Below, in pieces: positions 18,789-29,465 of a stretch of DNA of 64,000 bases. The translations under genes and the position numbers were made by a program. Source of the stretch: Thalassospira indica (GTDB lineage: Bacteria; Pseudomonadota; Alphaproteobacteria; Rhodospirillales; Thalassospiraceae); contig NZ_CP031555.1 of assembly GCF_003403095.1 (NCBI RefSeq), positions 1,364,001 through 1,428,000 of the forward strand. The letters run 5' to 3'. Under the pieces are notes generated by a model. It worked only from the letters and a program-made list of their open reading frames with translations, did not search any database and had not been told where the DNA came from. Every line of letters starts with the position of its first letter. Position 1 is the stretch's first letter.

Positions 18789-20750
18789 ATGAATTTTCTT
18801 TCCCGAATGAGACTTCTCTATCAAATATCGCTGATCGGCGGGGTGGCACTTTTGATCTTTATTGTCGTTGGTGCCGTGCAATTCATTGCCGAGCAACAAA
18901 GACGGGCCGCCGAAGAGGTCGCCGAGAGTGCGCTGGAAAACAAACTGGTTGCTGATGCGGTTTCGCGTGAATTCCTGAATGCACGTCGGCGGGAAAAGGA
19001 CTTCCTCCTGCGCATGGATGAAAAATATGTTTCCGAGCATGCCAGTGTCGTTGAAAACGTCAATGCAGGCCTTGAGCAGCTTGAACAGGCACCGGAACTG
19101 AACGCGTTTGATGCGCAGCTCCAGGAAATCGTGGCAGCCTTTGCCAACTATGACGCGAAGTTCGCGGTGGTTGTCGGTTTGCAGCGAGAAATTGGCTTGA
19201 GCGAGGAAGAAGGGCTTCTTGGACGGTTACGTTCCTCGGTGCACAATGTCGAAGAGGCGCTCAAGAAATATAATGCCGACAATCTTACCGTTATCATGTT
19301 GATGATGCGCCGCCACGAGAAGGACTTTCTCGCACGCCTTGATCCAAAGTATGTCGGTCGGATCGATGACCGCCTTGCCGAGTTTGGACCGGCATTGGCC
19401 GTCTCAAACATTCCAGCCGACGAGCGGGACAAAATCACCGATTTGATGAAGTCATATGTCGCTGACTTCAAGGCTCTGTCTGAAAAGATCCTGCAGCGCG
19501 AGGCAGAGCTCGGCTTTTTGTCCGACTATTATGCCGAGGCTGAGCCGATCCTGAATGAGCTCAGTCAATCGATTGGCGATATCGCACAGACCCAAAAGCA
19601 AAGAGCTGACAGCATTGCAGAAACCAGTCTGACGGTTTCGGTCATCATGTATTCAATCGGTGTTCTTGCGTTGATGGGGCTTTCGTTCTTGTTGGCGCGC
19701 GCGATCGTCAGCGCGATCAGCAGTTTGACCAACAAAATGACCCGATTGGCTGAAAACGACTTTGATGTGGATATCAACGAAGTGAAGCGGGCGGACGAAA
19801 TCGGCGAGATGGGCCGTGCGGTTCTGGTATTCCGTGAAAACGGTATCGAACGCATCAAGCTTGAAGCGGCGCAAAAGGCCGAGGACGAAAAACGCCGCAA
19901 ACGCATGGAGACACAGGAGCGCTATATTCAGGAATTCGATCAGGCGGTGGTTGCGGTCATGGCCGATGTCGGAATAGCGGTGGAGCAACTCCATCAGGTG
20001 TCGAACGTATTGCGCAATAGTGCTGAAACGGCGACCAACCAGTCGATGGCGGTGTCTTCCGGTGCGGAAGAGGCCTCTTCGAATGTGCAGTTGGTTGCCA
20101 CGGCCGCAACCGAACTTTCGGCTTCTATCAACGAGATTTCCGGTCAGGTCACTGAAACGTCAACCATGGCACAGTCCGCAACCGAGCGGGCGCGCAATAC
20201 CAATGACAATATTCAGGGGCTTAATGATTCTGCGATCAAGATTGGCGAAGTCATCAGCCTGATCAGTGACATTGCCGAACAAACCAACCTGCTGGCGCTT
20301 AATGCAACGATTGAGGCCGCCCGGGCGGGGGACGCTGGCAAAGGCTTCGCCGTTGTCGCAAGCGAGGTGAAAAACCTTGCCAATCAGACCGGCAAGGCAA
20401 CCGAGGAAATCACATCCCAGATCAATGATATCCAGCAGGCCACCAGCCTTGCTGTCGATGCAATCGACGAGATTGTCAAAATGATCTCCGACATCAGCGA
20501 ACGCGCAGCTGCCGTGGCGGCGGCGGTCGAACAACAAACTGTCGCCACCAGCGAGATTTCGCAGAACGTCGAACAGGCCGCCGCCGGGACAGAGGAAATC
20601 TCGGCTGCCATGCAAGGGGTATCTGCAGCTGTCAATGAAACCAACGAAGCGGCTGGCAACGTCAACGTTTCGGCCAATAATCTTGGTCAACAAAGCGGTG
20701 ACTTGCGGTCGCAGATTGATGGTTTTCTCGAGCGGATGCGCACACTTTAA
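18789..20750 (+). CDS. Methyl-accepting chemotaxis protein with HBM-type sensor (copy 2)
   Basis: A paralogue of the preceding gene, about 653 residues, with the same architecture: [18 protein letters not shown] at the N terminus (copy 1: [18 protein letters not shown]), HBM-like sensor with [10 protein letters not shown] and [16 protein letters not shown], second membrane segment near 290, HAMP and signalling domain. The HAMP and signalling regions are nearly identical to copy 1, while the sensor is more diverged, as expected after tandem duplication with change of ligand. I chose ATG 18789 by alignment to copy 1. Confidence 0.93.
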   Translation: MNFLSRMRLLYQISLIGGVALLIFIVVGAVQFIAEQQRRAAEEVAESALENKLVADAVSREFLNARRREKDFLLRMDEKYVSEHASVVENVNAGLEQLEQAPELNAFDAQLQEIVAAFANYDAKFAVVVGLQREIGLSEEEGLLGRLRSSVHNVEEALKKYNADNLTVIMLMMRRHEKDFLARLDPKYVGRIDDRLAEFGPALAVSNIPADERDKITDLMKSYVADFKALSEKILQREAELGFLSDYYAEAEPILNELSQSIGDIAQTQKQRADSIAETSLTVSVIMYSIGVLALMGLSFLLARAIVSAISSLTNKMTRLAENDFDVDINEVKRADEIGEMGRAVLVFRENGIERIKLEAAQKAEDEKRRKRMETQERYIQEFDQAVVAVMADVGIAVEQLHQVSNVLRNSAETATNQSMAVSSGAEEASSNVQLVATAATELSASINEISGQVTETSTMAQSATERARNTNDNIQGLNDSAIKIGEVISLISDIAEQTNLLALNATIEAARAGDAGKGFAVVASEVKNLANQTGKATEEITSQINDIQQATSLAVDAIDEIVKMISDISERAAAVAAAVEQQTVATSEISQNVEQAAAGTEEISAAMQGVSAAVNETNEAAGNVNVSANNLGQQSGDLRSQIDGFLERMRTL

Positions 20751-20771
20751 CGGTGAATTGCCGATAAGTAT

Positions 20772-20804
20772 AAGGCGGCAAGGGCTTTACCTTGCCGCCT
20801 TTAT
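20772..20804 (+). terminator. Hairpin terminator after chemoreceptor 2
   Basis: Twelve-base stem AAGGCGGCAAGG (20772-20783) / CCTTGCCGCCTT (20790-20801) with a six-base loop. The T-run is short (TTTA), so termination may be partial. Confidence 0.65.
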
Positions 20805-20889
20805 CGCGATAAAATGCCGACAAACTTCCAATGAACCTGGTCGGAACCTATCTTGGTGACCGGGAATACTGCATTACAGGGAACGTCGG

Positions 20890-21399
20890 ATGGCTGATAA
20901 AACACGTATCGTCTCATCGTCACATCTTGTCTCGGAACGCGCAGCCGAACTGTCGGAACTTGAATTTGCGTTGATCCTGTCAGGCAACGCATTTAACCGC
21001 TGGATGGTGCGGTGCATGCGTGCGGCGGGTATGCCCGATGTGTCGGTTCTCGATATTCTGGTGCTGCACAACGTTAATTCCCGTGAACGGGAAAAAAGCC
21101 TGTCTGAAGTGTGCTTTGTCCTGAATGTCGAGGACAGCCATCTTGTGAACTATTCCCTTAAAAAGCTCCGCAAGCTCGGACTGGTCGAGGGCGTCAAACG
21201 TGGCAAGGAAGTGCATTACGCGACCACCAAGGAAGGTCGCGAAATGTGCGAGAAATACCGTCAGGTCCGCGAGGATTGCCTGATTGAGACTTTCCAGCGA
21301 CTTGGCGTCAATAGCGAGGAAGTCGGGGATGTCGCCAAGACCCTTCGCGCAATTTCCGGCGTCTATGATCAGGCATCACGTGCAGCAAGTGCGATGTAA
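20890..21399 (+). CDS. MarR-like winged-helix transcriptional regulator
   Basis: A 169-residue DNA-binding protein. The stretch SVLDILVLHNVNSREREKSLSEVCFVLNVEDSHLVNYSLKKLRKLGLVEGVKRGKEVHYATTKEGREMCEKY reads as a winged helix: recognition helix, then the wing (GKEVHYATTKEG). The flanking helices look like the MarR dimer interface. The ATG follows AGGGAACG. It stands alone between the chemoreceptors and the convergent SDR gene. It may control the nearby TRAP operon, but nothing in the sequence proves that. Confidence 0.8.
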   Translation: MADKTRIVSSSHLVSERAAELSELEFALILSGNAFNRWMVRCMRAAGMPDVSVLDILVLHNVNSREREKSLSEVCFVLNVEDSHLVNYSLKKLRKLGLVEGVKRGKEVHYATTKEGREMCEKYRQVREDCLIETFQRLGVNSEEVGDVAKTLRAISGVYDQASRAASAM

Positions 21400-21464
21400 G
21401 TCGCGATGCTGATATACCGGCGCCAAGGCTTGTCCCTCGCATCCCCGATGTATGGGAATAACAC

Positions 21465-22217
21465 CTAGGGCTGAATAGGTATCAGGGTGCGATTGTAGGT
21501 CGGGGACATCACGATTTCGTTGAAGCAGACCCGCATGGGTGCCCCGACCACATAAGTCACGATTTCTGCAAGATCGCTTGGCTTTAAAACACGATCAAGC
21601 TCTTCCTGTTGTATCGGTACCGGTCGTTGCTGAAGGATCGGGGTGGCAACCTCGCCCGGCGAAATGCAGCAACAGCGGATGTTGTTGTGCAGTTCTTCCT
21701 GATTGATGCTGTGCGAAAGATCGACGACACCGCGCTTGGATGCAATATAGGCCGGGCCAGCGACCGGGAATTCATGTTTTGCGGCCCAGGATGCAATATT
21801 GATGATCAGTCCGTCTTGTTGATCGCGCATCAAGGGCAAGGTCGCGCAAACGGTGTTTGCTACACCGTTCAGATTGACAGCGACGATACGCTGCCAGTCT
21901 TTGATATCAAGATCGCGCCAATGCCGTTTCGGGGTGTTCACGCCAGCGCAGTTGATCAGCACATCAATTTTGCCCAGCGCGCTTTTGATTTTCGCGACTG
22001 TTTCAAAAACCTTGTCGCTGTCACTGATGTCGAGCGGGTAAATTTCAACTTTTCCCCCGCTTGCCGCAATGTCATCTGCAACTTGCCGAAGTGTCTCTTC
22101 GCGCCGCGCCGAAAGGGCAACGTGCGCCCCGCCAGCCGCCAGAGATTTGGCAATTGCTTCACCGATGCCGCTGCCGGCACCGGTAATCCAGACGGACTTC
22201 CCCGAAAGATCAGACAT
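21465..22217 (-). CDS. SDR family NAD(P)-dependent oxidoreductase
   Basis: A 250-residue classical short-chain dehydrogenase. The cofactor motif TGAGSGIG is near residue 13, INCAG near 88, an active-site Ser in NIASWAAKHEFP, and the catalytic YIASK. The frame is open up to 22361, but the extra 48 residues are hydrophobic and unrelated, while ATG 22217 has a GGGGAAAATCC leader and gives the normal SDR N terminus. It is divergent from dctP and could belong to the same pathway as the TRAP substrate. Confidence 0.92.
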   Translation of the reverse strand: MSDLSGKSVWITGAGSGIGEAIAKSLAAGGAHVALSARREETLRQVADDIAASGGKVEIYPLDISDSDKVFETVAKIKSALGKIDVLINCAGVNTPKRHWRDLDIKDWQRIVAVNLNGVANTVCATLPLMRDQQDGLIINIASWAAKHEFPVAGPAYIASKRGVVDLSHSINQEELHNNIRCCCISPGEVATPILQQRPVPIQQEELDRVLKPSDLAEIVTYVVGAPMRVCFNEIVMSPTYNRTLIPIQP

Positions 22218-22379
22218 TGGATTTTCCCCACTTGTTATTTGTTTGATCGATAGTTGAATGCCCCCGGCAGGCAACAATAACAACAAAAATATCAGATGAA
22301 TGATCGGTTTTTGCGGGTTCACGCAGGTGGGGGTGACGGTGTTGTTTCCCGGATTGTGCATATCTGCTATGAATTAAAG

Positions 22380-22392
22380 TTGACAATTTGTC
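22380..22392. promoter_or_regulatory. Palindrome in the SDR/dctP divergent promoter region
   Basis: GACAATTTGTC (22382-22392) is an eleven-base palindrome, overlapping TTGACA (22380-22385), a perfect -35 hexamer for dctP. No strong -10 is seen 16-18 bases downstream. An operator placed on the -35 would fit repression by a MarR- or GntR-type protein. Confidence 0.4.
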
Positions 22393-22486
22393 GGCAAAAT
22401 GTGATCAATGTGTCGGGAGGCTACTTTGGAGTCTCGATATGCGATAACGTGTATCGGCTTGCATCACACACAGGGAGACTTGAAAA

Positions 22487-23461
22487 ATGTTGAAAAAAGC
22501 ACTTTCGACTGTCGCAGTCGCAGCGATTACCATGTCAGCCGGCTTTGCATCCGCTGAAGAAACCTGGGACATGGCAACGCCATATCCTGACGCGACTTTC
22601 CACACCCAGAACATCATTGAATTTGCCAAGGATGTGAATGAAGCATCCGGCGGTGAGCTGAGCATCACCGTTCATTCCGGTGGTTCGCTGTTCAAGCATG
22701 CTGACATCAAACGTTCGGTTCAGCGCGGCCTGGTGCCGATCGGCGAAACCCTGATTTCGCTGCTGGCCAACGAAAACCCGATCTACACCGTTGACGCGAT
22801 CCCGTTCCTTGCGACGTCTTATGAAGACGCCAAGAAGCTTTGGGAAGTATCGCGCGAAGGCATCGAAGCAGCCCTCGCAAAAGACGGTCTTAAAGTTCTT
22901 TATGCTGTTCCGTGGCCGGCACAGGGCCTTTACACCGCAAACGAAGTCAACAGCGTTGCTGACCTCGATGGTGTCAAGTTCCGCGCCTATAACGCCACCA
23001 CGTCCGAACTGGCATCGCTGACCGGCATGGTCGCGACCCAGGTTGAAGTTCCGGAAATCCCGACCGCCTTTGCAACCGGCATTGTCGAAGCGATGATCAC
23101 CTCGCCGTCGACCGGTGCCAACTCCAAGGCATGGGACTTTGTTTCGAACTTCTATGACGTTCAGGCATGGCTTCCGAAGAACATGGTTATCGTAAGCGAA
23201 AGCGCATTCGATGGCCTGTCTGCTGACGTTCAGGCTGCTGTTCTTGAAGCTGCTGCCAAAGCCGAAACCCGCGGCTGGGAAATGAGCATGGCAGAAGCCG
23301 AAGAGAAAAAGAAAATCCTCTCTGAAAACGGCATGAACGTTGCTGCACCTAGTGCAGAACTCAAAGACGGTCTGGCAGCAGCTGGTGACAAAATGGTCGC
23401 TGGTTGGCTGGAAAAAACCGGCGATGAAGGCCAGGCCATCATCGACGCGTTCAAGAACTAA
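22487..23461 (+). CDS. dctP: TRAP transporter substrate-binding protein, DctP family
   Basis: A 324-residue periplasmic binding protein of a tripartite ATP-independent transporter. A signal peptide (LKKALSTVAVAAITMSAGFASA) ends near residue 23. The DctP fold is shown by SGGELSITVHSGGSLFKHADIKRSVQRGLVPIGE and the central PWPAQGLYTANEVNSVADLDGVKFRAYNATTSELASLTG, which includes the family's ligand-binding arginine (KFRAYN). The ATG follows AGGGAGAC. It begins the operon dctPQM-oplAH. Confidence 0.93.
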   Translation: MLKKALSTVAVAAITMSAGFASAEETWDMATPYPDATFHTQNIIEFAKDVNEASGGELSITVHSGGSLFKHADIKRSVQRGLVPIGETLISLLANENPIYTVDAIPFLATSYEDAKKLWEVSREGIEAALAKDGLKVLYAVPWPAQGLYTANEVNSVADLDGVKFRAYNATTSELASLTGMVATQVEVPEIPTAFATGIVEAMITSPSTGANSKAWDFVSNFYDVQAWLPKNMVIVSESAFDGLSADVQAAVLEAAAKAETRGWEMSMAEAEEKKKILSENGMNVAAPSAELKDGLAAAGDKMVAGWLEKTGDEGQAIIDAFKN

Positions 23462-23602
23462 GCACCAGTTCTTGCCAATTGTCGGGGCCGGACGGCTGTC
23501 GTCCTCCGTTCGGTCCCGGACAATCCGCACATTTTAATGTTACTGTCCGTTAGGTACGATACGTCGCTTTGGGGATGATCGTTGGCGGAAAGGGGGACTG
23601 CT

Positions 23603-24115
23603 GTGCGCAGACTGCTAGATTATTTATTCAAATTCAGTGCCGTTTTGGCGGCCGCGTTCCTGGTAATCATTGCGCTGCTGATCCTCGCCCAGTCCTTGGG
23701 GCGTCTTGTCGGGATCGCCGTTCACGACGCCAACGAACTGGCCGGGTTCTCGCTTGCTGCCGGTACGTTCCTTGCCCTTGGTCCGGCCCTTCGCGCCGGG
23801 ACCCATATCCGGGTCATGATCGTCCTTTCGCACCTTAAAGGTCGTGTCCGTCGGACAATGGAAGCGATCACGCTGTTGGCTGCGATTTATCTTGCCGGTT
23901 ACTTTGCCTGGTGGATGGCGGTTTTGGCCGAGGAAAGCTTTTCGTATGGCGATACTTCGCCCGGCGTTCTGGCCTTCCCGCTATGGATCCCGCAAACCGC
24001 CATGGCCTTTGGACTGGTTGTCTTTACCATCGCTCTGCTCGAAGCATTTGTTGATCTTCTGGCTGGCCGCGAACCCGCTTTTGTCGGCGGCGAAGCGAAC
24101 GATCTGAACGAGTAG
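23603..24115 (+). CDS. dctQ: TRAP transporter small permease, DctQ family
   Basis: A roughly 170-residue inner-membrane protein with four hydrophobic segments, matching the DctQ subunit that couples with DctM. I chose GTG at 23603, which has AGGGGG seven bases upstream; the frame extends to a TTG at 23582. The segment HDANELAGFSLAAGTFLALGPALRAGTHIRV is the usual DctQ signature. It ends nine bases before dctM. Confidence 0.9.
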   Translation: MRRLLDYLFKFSAVLAAAFLVIIALLILAQSLGRLVGIAVHDANELAGFSLAAGTFLALGPALRAGTHIRVMIVLSHLKGRVRRTMEAITLLAAIYLAGYFAWWMAVLAEESFSYGDTSPGVLAFPLWIPQTAMAFGLVVFTIALLEAFVDLLAGREPAFVGGEANDLNE

Positions 24116-24124
24116 GGGGCGGTC

Positions 24125-25426
24125 ATGGACGTACTTCAAATCGGTCTTATCCTGATGGGCCTGCTGTTCCTGTTTCTGGGCGCTGGTCTGTGGGTTGCAC
24201 TTGCACTTTTTGCCATTGGCGTCTTTGCCATTGATGTTTTCACCAGTGCGCAAACCGGTCCGATCATCGCGACCACAGCATGGTCAAGCCTTGCGACCTG
24301 GTCACTGGCACCGCTGCCACTGTTTATCTGGATGGGTGAAATCCTGTTTCGGTCCCGCCTGTCCGAAGACATGTTCACCGGGCTTGCCCCGTGGCTGAAC
24401 AAACTTCCGGGTCGGCTGTTGCATGTCAATATTCTGGGCTGCGGTATCTTTGCCGCGGTGTCAGGGTCGTCGGCGGCAACGGCGGCCACCATCGGACGCA
24501 TGTCGATCCCCGAATTGCGTAAGCAGGGCTATGCCGACAGCCTGATCCTGGGAACCCTTGCCGGGTCCGGTACGCTGGGTCTTCTGATCCCGCCGTCGAT
24601 CATCCTGATTGTCTATGGTGTTTCGGCCGAACTTTCGATTGCCCGTCTTTTCATTGCCGGCGTGATCCCCGGTGTCATGCTGATCATCATGTTCATGAGC
24701 TTCGTTGGCATCTGGGCCACGATCAACAAGGACAAGATGCCCGAAGCGGCCCCCAGCATTCCGTTTGCTGAAAAAATCCGCGCATCTGGTCGTCTTATTC
24801 CGGTCATCGTTCTGATTGCGGCTGTCATCGGCTCGATCTATGGCGGGGTGGCAACCCCGACGGAGGCCGCGGCATTCGGTGTGGTCGGTGCGTTGATCCT
24901 CTCAGGGCTCAGTGGGTCGCTTACCAAGGAAAGCCTGCTTGATGGCATCATGGGGGCAACCCGCACGTCCTGCATGATCTGCTTTATCCTTGCGGGTGCG
25001 GCGGTGCTGACGGTTGCCATGGGCTTTACCGGTGTGCCGCGTGAACTGGCCGCATGGATCGCCCAGATGGAGCTGTCGCCCTATGCGCTGCTTGGTGCGC
25101 TGACGATCTTCTTTATCGTTCTGGGATGTTTCCTTGACGGTATTTCGGTGGTGGTTCTGACAACCTCTGTGATCCTGCCAATGGTGCAGGCCGCTGGCAT
25201 CGACCTTTTGTGGTTCGGCATCTATGTCGTGCTGGTGGTCGAAATGTCACAGATCACGCCACCGGTCGGCTTTAACCTTTTCGTACTGCAAGGCCTGACA
25301 GGCAAGAACCTGTTCAAGATTGCAGTTGCTGCCTTGCCATTCTTCTTCCTGCTGTTGTTTGCCGCCCTTCTGATCACCGTATTTCCGGGGATCGTTACCT
25401 GGCTGCCAACGCAAATGAGTGGCTAA
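24125..25426 (+). CDS. dctM: TRAP transporter large permease, DctM family
   Basis: A 433-residue inner-membrane protein with about 12 hydrophobic segments, the channel subunit of the Na+-driven TRAP transporter. Family motifs are present: GSSAATAATIGRMSIPELRKQGY, AGSGTLGLLIPPSIILIVYG and SQITPPVGFNLFVLQGL. The ATG has AGGGGG upstream. Same operon as dctP, dctQ and the following oxoprolinase. Confidence 0.95.
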   Translation: MDVLQIGLILMGLLFLFLGAGLWVALALFAIGVFAIDVFTSAQTGPIIATTAWSSLATWSLAPLPLFIWMGEILFRSRLSEDMFTGLAPWLNKLPGRLLHVNILGCGIFAAVSGSSAATAATIGRMSIPELRKQGYADSLILGTLAGSGTLGLLIPPSIILIVYGVSAELSIARLFIAGVIPGVMLIIMFMSFVGIWATINKDKMPEAAPSIPFAEKIRASGRLIPVIVLIAAVIGSIYGGVATPTEAAAFGVVGALILSGLSGSLTKESLLDGIMGATRTSCMICFILAGAAVLTVAMGFTGVPRELAAWIAQMELSPYALLGALTIFFIVLGCFLDGISVVVLTTSVILPMVQAAGIDLLWFGIYVVLVVEMSQITPPVGFNLFVLQGLTGKNLFKIAVAALPFFFLLLFAALLITVFPGIVTWLPTQMSG

Positions 25427-25495
25427 CAGTTCATGATTTGAACTGACCAAAATACTCGAATTTTCTGACTACAGATGCCTGAAGGAGTGAGCATC

Positions 25496-28400
25496 ATGGC
25501 CCCGCTCGACCAAAATTCGCCCGCCTCGCAGACCACCGGACAGCCGAAATGGCAGTTCTGGATCGATCGCGGCGGCACATTTACCGATATCGTTGCCCGC
25601 AAACCCAATGGCGCGCTTGTCACTCACAAACTGCTGTCGGAAAACCCCGAACGGTATAAGGACGCCGCCATTCAGGGCATCCGCGAACTGCTTGAGGTCG
25701 CCGACGGCGAGAAAATCCCGGCCGAGAAAATCGAAGCCGTCAAAATGGGCACTACGGTTGCAACCAACGCCCTGCTTGAACGCAAAGGCGACCGCACGGT
25801 TCTGGTCACCACCAAGGGCTTCCGCGATGCGCTGCGTCTGGCCTATCAGAACCGCCCGCGCCTGTTCGATCGCAACATCATTCTGCCCGAAACCCTTTAT
25901 GAGACCGTGATCGAAACCGCAGGCCGTTTTGACGCGCAGGGTCATGAACTCGAAGGGATGGACCTCGATAGCCTGCGGGCCGACTTGCAAAAGGTCTATG
26001 ACAGCGGCATTCGTGCCTGTGCTATCGTGTTCATGCATGGTTATCGCTATACCGCCCATGAACTGGCTGCCGAAAAGGTTGCCCGTGACATCGGCTTTAC
26101 CCAGGTTTCCGTCAGCCATCAGGTCAGCCCGCTGATGAAGCTGGTATCGCGTGGCGATACAACCGTAGTCGATGCCTATCTGTCGCCGATCCTGCGTCGT
26201 TATGTTGATCAGGTCGCCTCCGAACTGGGCGGCGTGAAATTGATGTTCATGCAGTCCAATGGCGGGTTGACCGATGCCGTCAAGTTCCAGGGCAAGGATG
26301 CGATCCTGTCCGGTCCGGCTGGCGGTGTGGTTGGCATGGTCCGTACGGCTGAAATGGATGGCTTCAAACAGGTCATCGGTTTCGATATGGGCGGGACCTC
26401 GACCGACGTTTCGCACTATGACGGCGAATACGAACGTGATTTCGAAACCCAGGTCGCCGGTGTGCGCATGCGTGCGCCGATGATGAAAATCCACACGGTT
26501 GCCGCCGGTGGCGGCTCGATCCTGCATTTCGATGGTGCGCGTTTCCGTGTTGGTCCGGACAGTGCCGGTGCAAACCCGGGGCCTGCGGCCTATCGCCGCG
26601 GTGGTCCGCTGGCGGTGACTGATATCAACGTCATGCTGGGCAAGGTCCAGCCGGACTTCTTCCCGAATGTCTTTGGCCCCGAAGGGGACGAGCCGCTGAA
26701 TGCCGACGCGGTTCGCAAGGGCTTTGAGGACATGGCTGCTGACATCGAAAAGAACACCGGCCAGATCCGCACCCCCGAAGAAGTCGCCGAGGGCTTCCTG
26801 CGCATTGCGGTTGAAAACATGGCAAACGCCATCAAGCAGATCTCGGTTCAGCGCGGCTATGACGTCAGCGACTATATCCTGCAGTGCTTCGGCGGTGCCG
26901 GTGGTCAGCACGCCTGTCAGGTTGCCGATACCCTTGGCATGACCAAGGTCTTTGTCCATCCGTTCGCCGGTGTTCTGTCGGCATACGGTATGGGCCTTGC
27001 CGATATCCGTGCGATGCGTGAACAGGCGGTCGAAGGCAAACTTGCCGCCGAAGGTCTTGCAGATCTGGATAAGCAGCTTGATGCTCTGGCCGTTGATGCG
27101 TTGGCGGAACTGAAAGAACAGGGCATTTCGGATGACAAGATCAGCCTGCTGAAACGCCTGCATCTGCGCTATGACGGTACGGACACCCCGCTGATTGTTG
27201 ATTTCGGCGATGTTGATGCCATCACGGCCCAGTTCGAAGAACAGCACAAACAGCGTTATGGCTTTGTCATGACCGGAAAGCCGCTGGTGGTTGAGGCCGT
27301 CGCAGTTGAGGCGATTGGCGAAACCCAAAGCCTTCCGGCATCGTCGGCTGAGCTTGATGGTGCGGAAGTCATGCTCAAGCCGCTTGCGACCCGTCCGGTC
27401 GTCTTTGATGGCAAAACCGAACAGACCCCGTTCTACAAACGCGAAAACCTGAAACCCGGTGCGACCGTGCGCGGCCCGGCCGTGATTGTCGAGCCGGTCG
27501 GCACTACCGTGATTGATCCGGGTTGGGAAGCCAAGGTCAATGGCCTTGATCATCTGATCCTGAACCGTGTCGTGCCGATGAAACGTTCCGAGGCGATTGG
27601 CACCCAGGCCGATCCGGTGATGCTTGAAGTGTTCAACAACCTGTTCATGAACATTGCCGAACAGATGGGTGTGACGCTTGCCAATACCTCATACTCGGTC
27701 AACATCAAGGAACGTCTGGACTTCTCGTGTGCGGTGTTTGATCAGGAAGGTCTTCTGATCGCCAATGCCCCGCATATGCCTGTCCACCTTGGCTCGATGG
27801 GTGAGTCGGTTCAGGCCGTGATCAAAAACAACGACGGCAAAATGAAGCCGGGCGATGTTTATATGCTCAATGACCCGTATAACGGCGGTACGCACCTGCC
27901 TGACATTACGCTGATCACCCCGGTGTTTGGCGATGATGGCAAGGAAGTGCTGTTCTATGTCGCATCGCGTGGTCACCATGCCGATGTTGGCGGTATCACG
28001 CCGGGCTCCATGGCGCCGAATTCGCGCGTCCTTGAAGAAGAAGGCGTTCTGATCAACAACTTCAAACTGGTTGATCAGGGCACGTTTGATGAAAAAGGCC
28101 TGACCGACCTTCTTGAAGGTGCGAAATATCCGGCACGTAACCCCTATCAGAACATCGCCGATCTGCGCGCCCAGATCGCGGCCAATGAAAAGGGTGTGCA
28201 GGAACTGCGCAAGATGGTCGATCACTTTGGTCTTGATGTCGTGCACGCCTATATGCAGCACGTCCAGGACAACGCCGAAGAAAGCGTGCGTCGTGTGATC
28301 GACGTCCTGAAAGACGGCGAATACGCCTACGAAATGGACAATGGCGCGGTTGTCCGCGTCAAGGTCACCATCGACAAGGCAACCCGTTCGGCGACGGTTG

Positions 28401-29137
28401 ATTTCACCGGCACGTCCGATCAGCTTGATAACAACTTCAACGCCCCGTCTGCTGTGACCCGTGCGGCTGTGCTTTATGTCTTCAGAACGCTTGTTGATGA
28501 TGACATTCCGCTCAATGCCGGGTGCCTGAAGCCGGTCAATCTGATCGTGCCCGAAGGATCGATGCTCAACCCGCGTTATCCGGCCGCCGTTGTTGCCGGT
28601 AACGTCGAAACCAGCATGCATGTTACCGATACGCTGTATGCCGCCCTTGGCGTACTGTCGGGTGGTCAGGGCACGATGAACAACTTCACCTGGGGCAACG
28701 ATACGCACCAGTATTACGAAACCATCTGTGGCGGTACCGGTGCCGGTCCCGACTTTGATGGTACGGCGGCTGTTCATTCGCACATGACCAACTCGCGCCT
28801 GACCGACCCCGAAGTTCTCGAATGGCGCTTCCCGGTCCTGCTCGAAAGCTTTGAAATCCGCAAAGGATCAGGTGGTAATGGCAAACACAAAGGTGGCGAT
28901 GGTGCGATCCGTCGTGTGCGCTTCCTCGAAGACATGACCGCATCCATCCTGTCCAACCACCGTCGCGTGCCGGTTCAGGCCTGCGCGGGCGGGGAGCCCG
29001 GTCAGCTTGGTCGGAACGCCGTCGAACGCATCGATGGTACCGTGATCGAGCTTAAGGGCACCGACGGTGCAGAAATGCATCGGGGTGATGTCTTTGTCAT
29101 CGAAACCCCGGGTGGCGGGGGCTACGGCAAGGCCTGA
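25496..29137 (+). CDS. 5-oxoprolinase (ATP-hydrolysing), fused HyuA-HyuB type
   Basis: A roughly 1213-residue cytoplasmic enzyme that hydrolyses 5-oxo-L-proline (pyroglutamate) to glutamate with ATP, or a close hydantoinase relative. Residues about 15-690 match the HyuA half ([19 protein letters not shown], the ATP-binding QSNGG and [12 protein letters not shown] loops), and about 705 to the end match HyuB ([36 protein letters not shown] end). The fusion and length are those of eukaryotic-like 5-oxoprolinase. ATG 25496 was chosen over 25475 because AAGGAG precedes it. Its place after dctPQM suggests the transporter imports pyroglutamate. Confidence 0.88.
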   Translation: MAPLDQNSPASQTTGQPKWQFWIDRGGTFTDIVARKPNGALVTHKLLSENPERYKDAAIQGIRELLEVADGEKIPAEKIEAVKMGTTVATNALLERKGDRTVLVTTKGFRDALRLAYQNRPRLFDRNIILPETLYETVIETAGRFDAQGHELEGMDLDSLRADLQKVYDSGIRACAIVFMHGYRYTAHELAAEKVARDIGFTQVSVSHQVSPLMKLVSRGDTTVVDAYLSPILRRYVDQVASELGGVKLMFMQSNGGLTDAVKFQGKDAILSGPAGGVVGMVRTAEMDGFKQVIGFDMGGTSTDVSHYDGEYERDFETQVAGVRMRAPMMKIHTVAAGGGSILHFDGARFRVGPDSAGANPGPAAYRRGGPLAVTDINVMLGKVQPDFFPNVFGPEGDEPLNADAVRKGFEDMAADIEKNTGQIRTPEEVAEGFLRIAVENMANAIKQISVQRGYDVSDYILQCFGGAGGQHACQVADTLGMTKVFVHPFAGVLSAYGMGLADIRAMREQAVEGKLAAEGLADLDKQLDALAVDALAELKEQGISDDKISLLKRLHLRYDGTDTPLIVDFGDVDAITAQFEEQHKQRYGFVMTGKPLVVEAVAVEAIGETQSLPASSAELDGAEVMLKPLATRPVVFDGKTEQTPFYKRENLKPGATVRGPAVIVEPVGTTVIDPGWEAKVNGLDHLILNRVVPMKRSEAIGTQADPVMLEVFNNLFMNIAEQMGVTLANTSYSVNIKERLDFSCAVFDQEGLLIANAPHMPVHLGSMGESVQAVIKNNDGKMKPGDVYMLNDPYNGGTHLPDITLITPVFGDDGKEVLFYVASRGHHADVGGITPGSMAPNSRVLEEEGVLINNFKLVDQGTFDEKGLTDLLEGAKYPARNPYQNIADLRAQIAANEKGVQELRKMVDHFGLDVVHAYMQHVQDNAEESVRRVIDVLKDGEYAYEMDNGAVVRVKVTIDKATRSATVDFTGTSDQLDNNFNAPSAVTRAAVLYVFRTLVDDDIPLNAGCLKPVNLIVPEGSMLNPRYPAAVVAGNVETSMHVTDTLYAALGVLSGGQGTMNNFTWGNDTHQYYETICGGTGAGPDFDGTAAVHSHMTNSRLTDPEVLEWRFPVLLESFEIRKGSGGNGKHKGGDGAIRRVRFLEDMTASILSNHRRVPVQACAGGEPGQLGRNAVERIDGTVIELKGTDGAEMHRGDVFVIETPGGGGYGKA

Positions 29138-29465
29138 TCGGCCCCTGCATTACCAGATGTCGCGGACCGGGAACGTGTTCCCCCCTTAAACACCTGTTTG
29201 TTTCCGGTCCCCAAAGCCGCCTTGCTTCCCTGTTGCAAGGCGGCTTTTTCTTGATGTTGGTTCAAACGTTCCCACATTCAGATCAAATGGGGGGCAATTA
29301 GGGTTTAGACCCTGAAATCAACGACATTGCCATTGAGGCCCGTGATCAAATCAACGATGATCATGGATGTTGCTGCTATCTCGGATACGAAGGGTCAGAT
29401 GCCTCCCCGCACAAGGCGGCTTTTCGTGGATCAGATCGGCCTGAACAGGACAGGAAGAGAGCACC
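29138..29465. other. Spacer between the oxoprolinase and glutamate-synthase-like genes
   Basis: 328 bases. It holds the operon terminator at 29213-29249 and, further on, the GGAAGAG ribosome site of the next gene. A short palindromic AGGGTTTAGACCCT lies near 29300. I see no gene. Confidence 0.5.
29213..29249 (+). terminator. Terminator of the TRAP/oxoprolinase operon
   Basis: Perfect 13-base stem AAAGCCGCCTTGC (29213-29225) / GCAAGGCGGCTTT (29235-29247), nine-base loop, T-run TTTTT. Confidence 0.9.

Noticed and set aside
16481..20750. Near-identical DNA blocks in the two chemoreceptor genes as a possible mobile repeat
   Set aside because: The similarity is confined to conserved signalling domains and both genes are intact, so gene duplication explains it.
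25469..27553. A 694-codon open frame on the minus strand opposite the oxoprolinase gene
   Set aside because: It is the exact antisense of a strongly supported gene, rich in His, Arg and Gly as expected from reading a GC-biased gene backwards, and has no recognisable domain or ribosome site.
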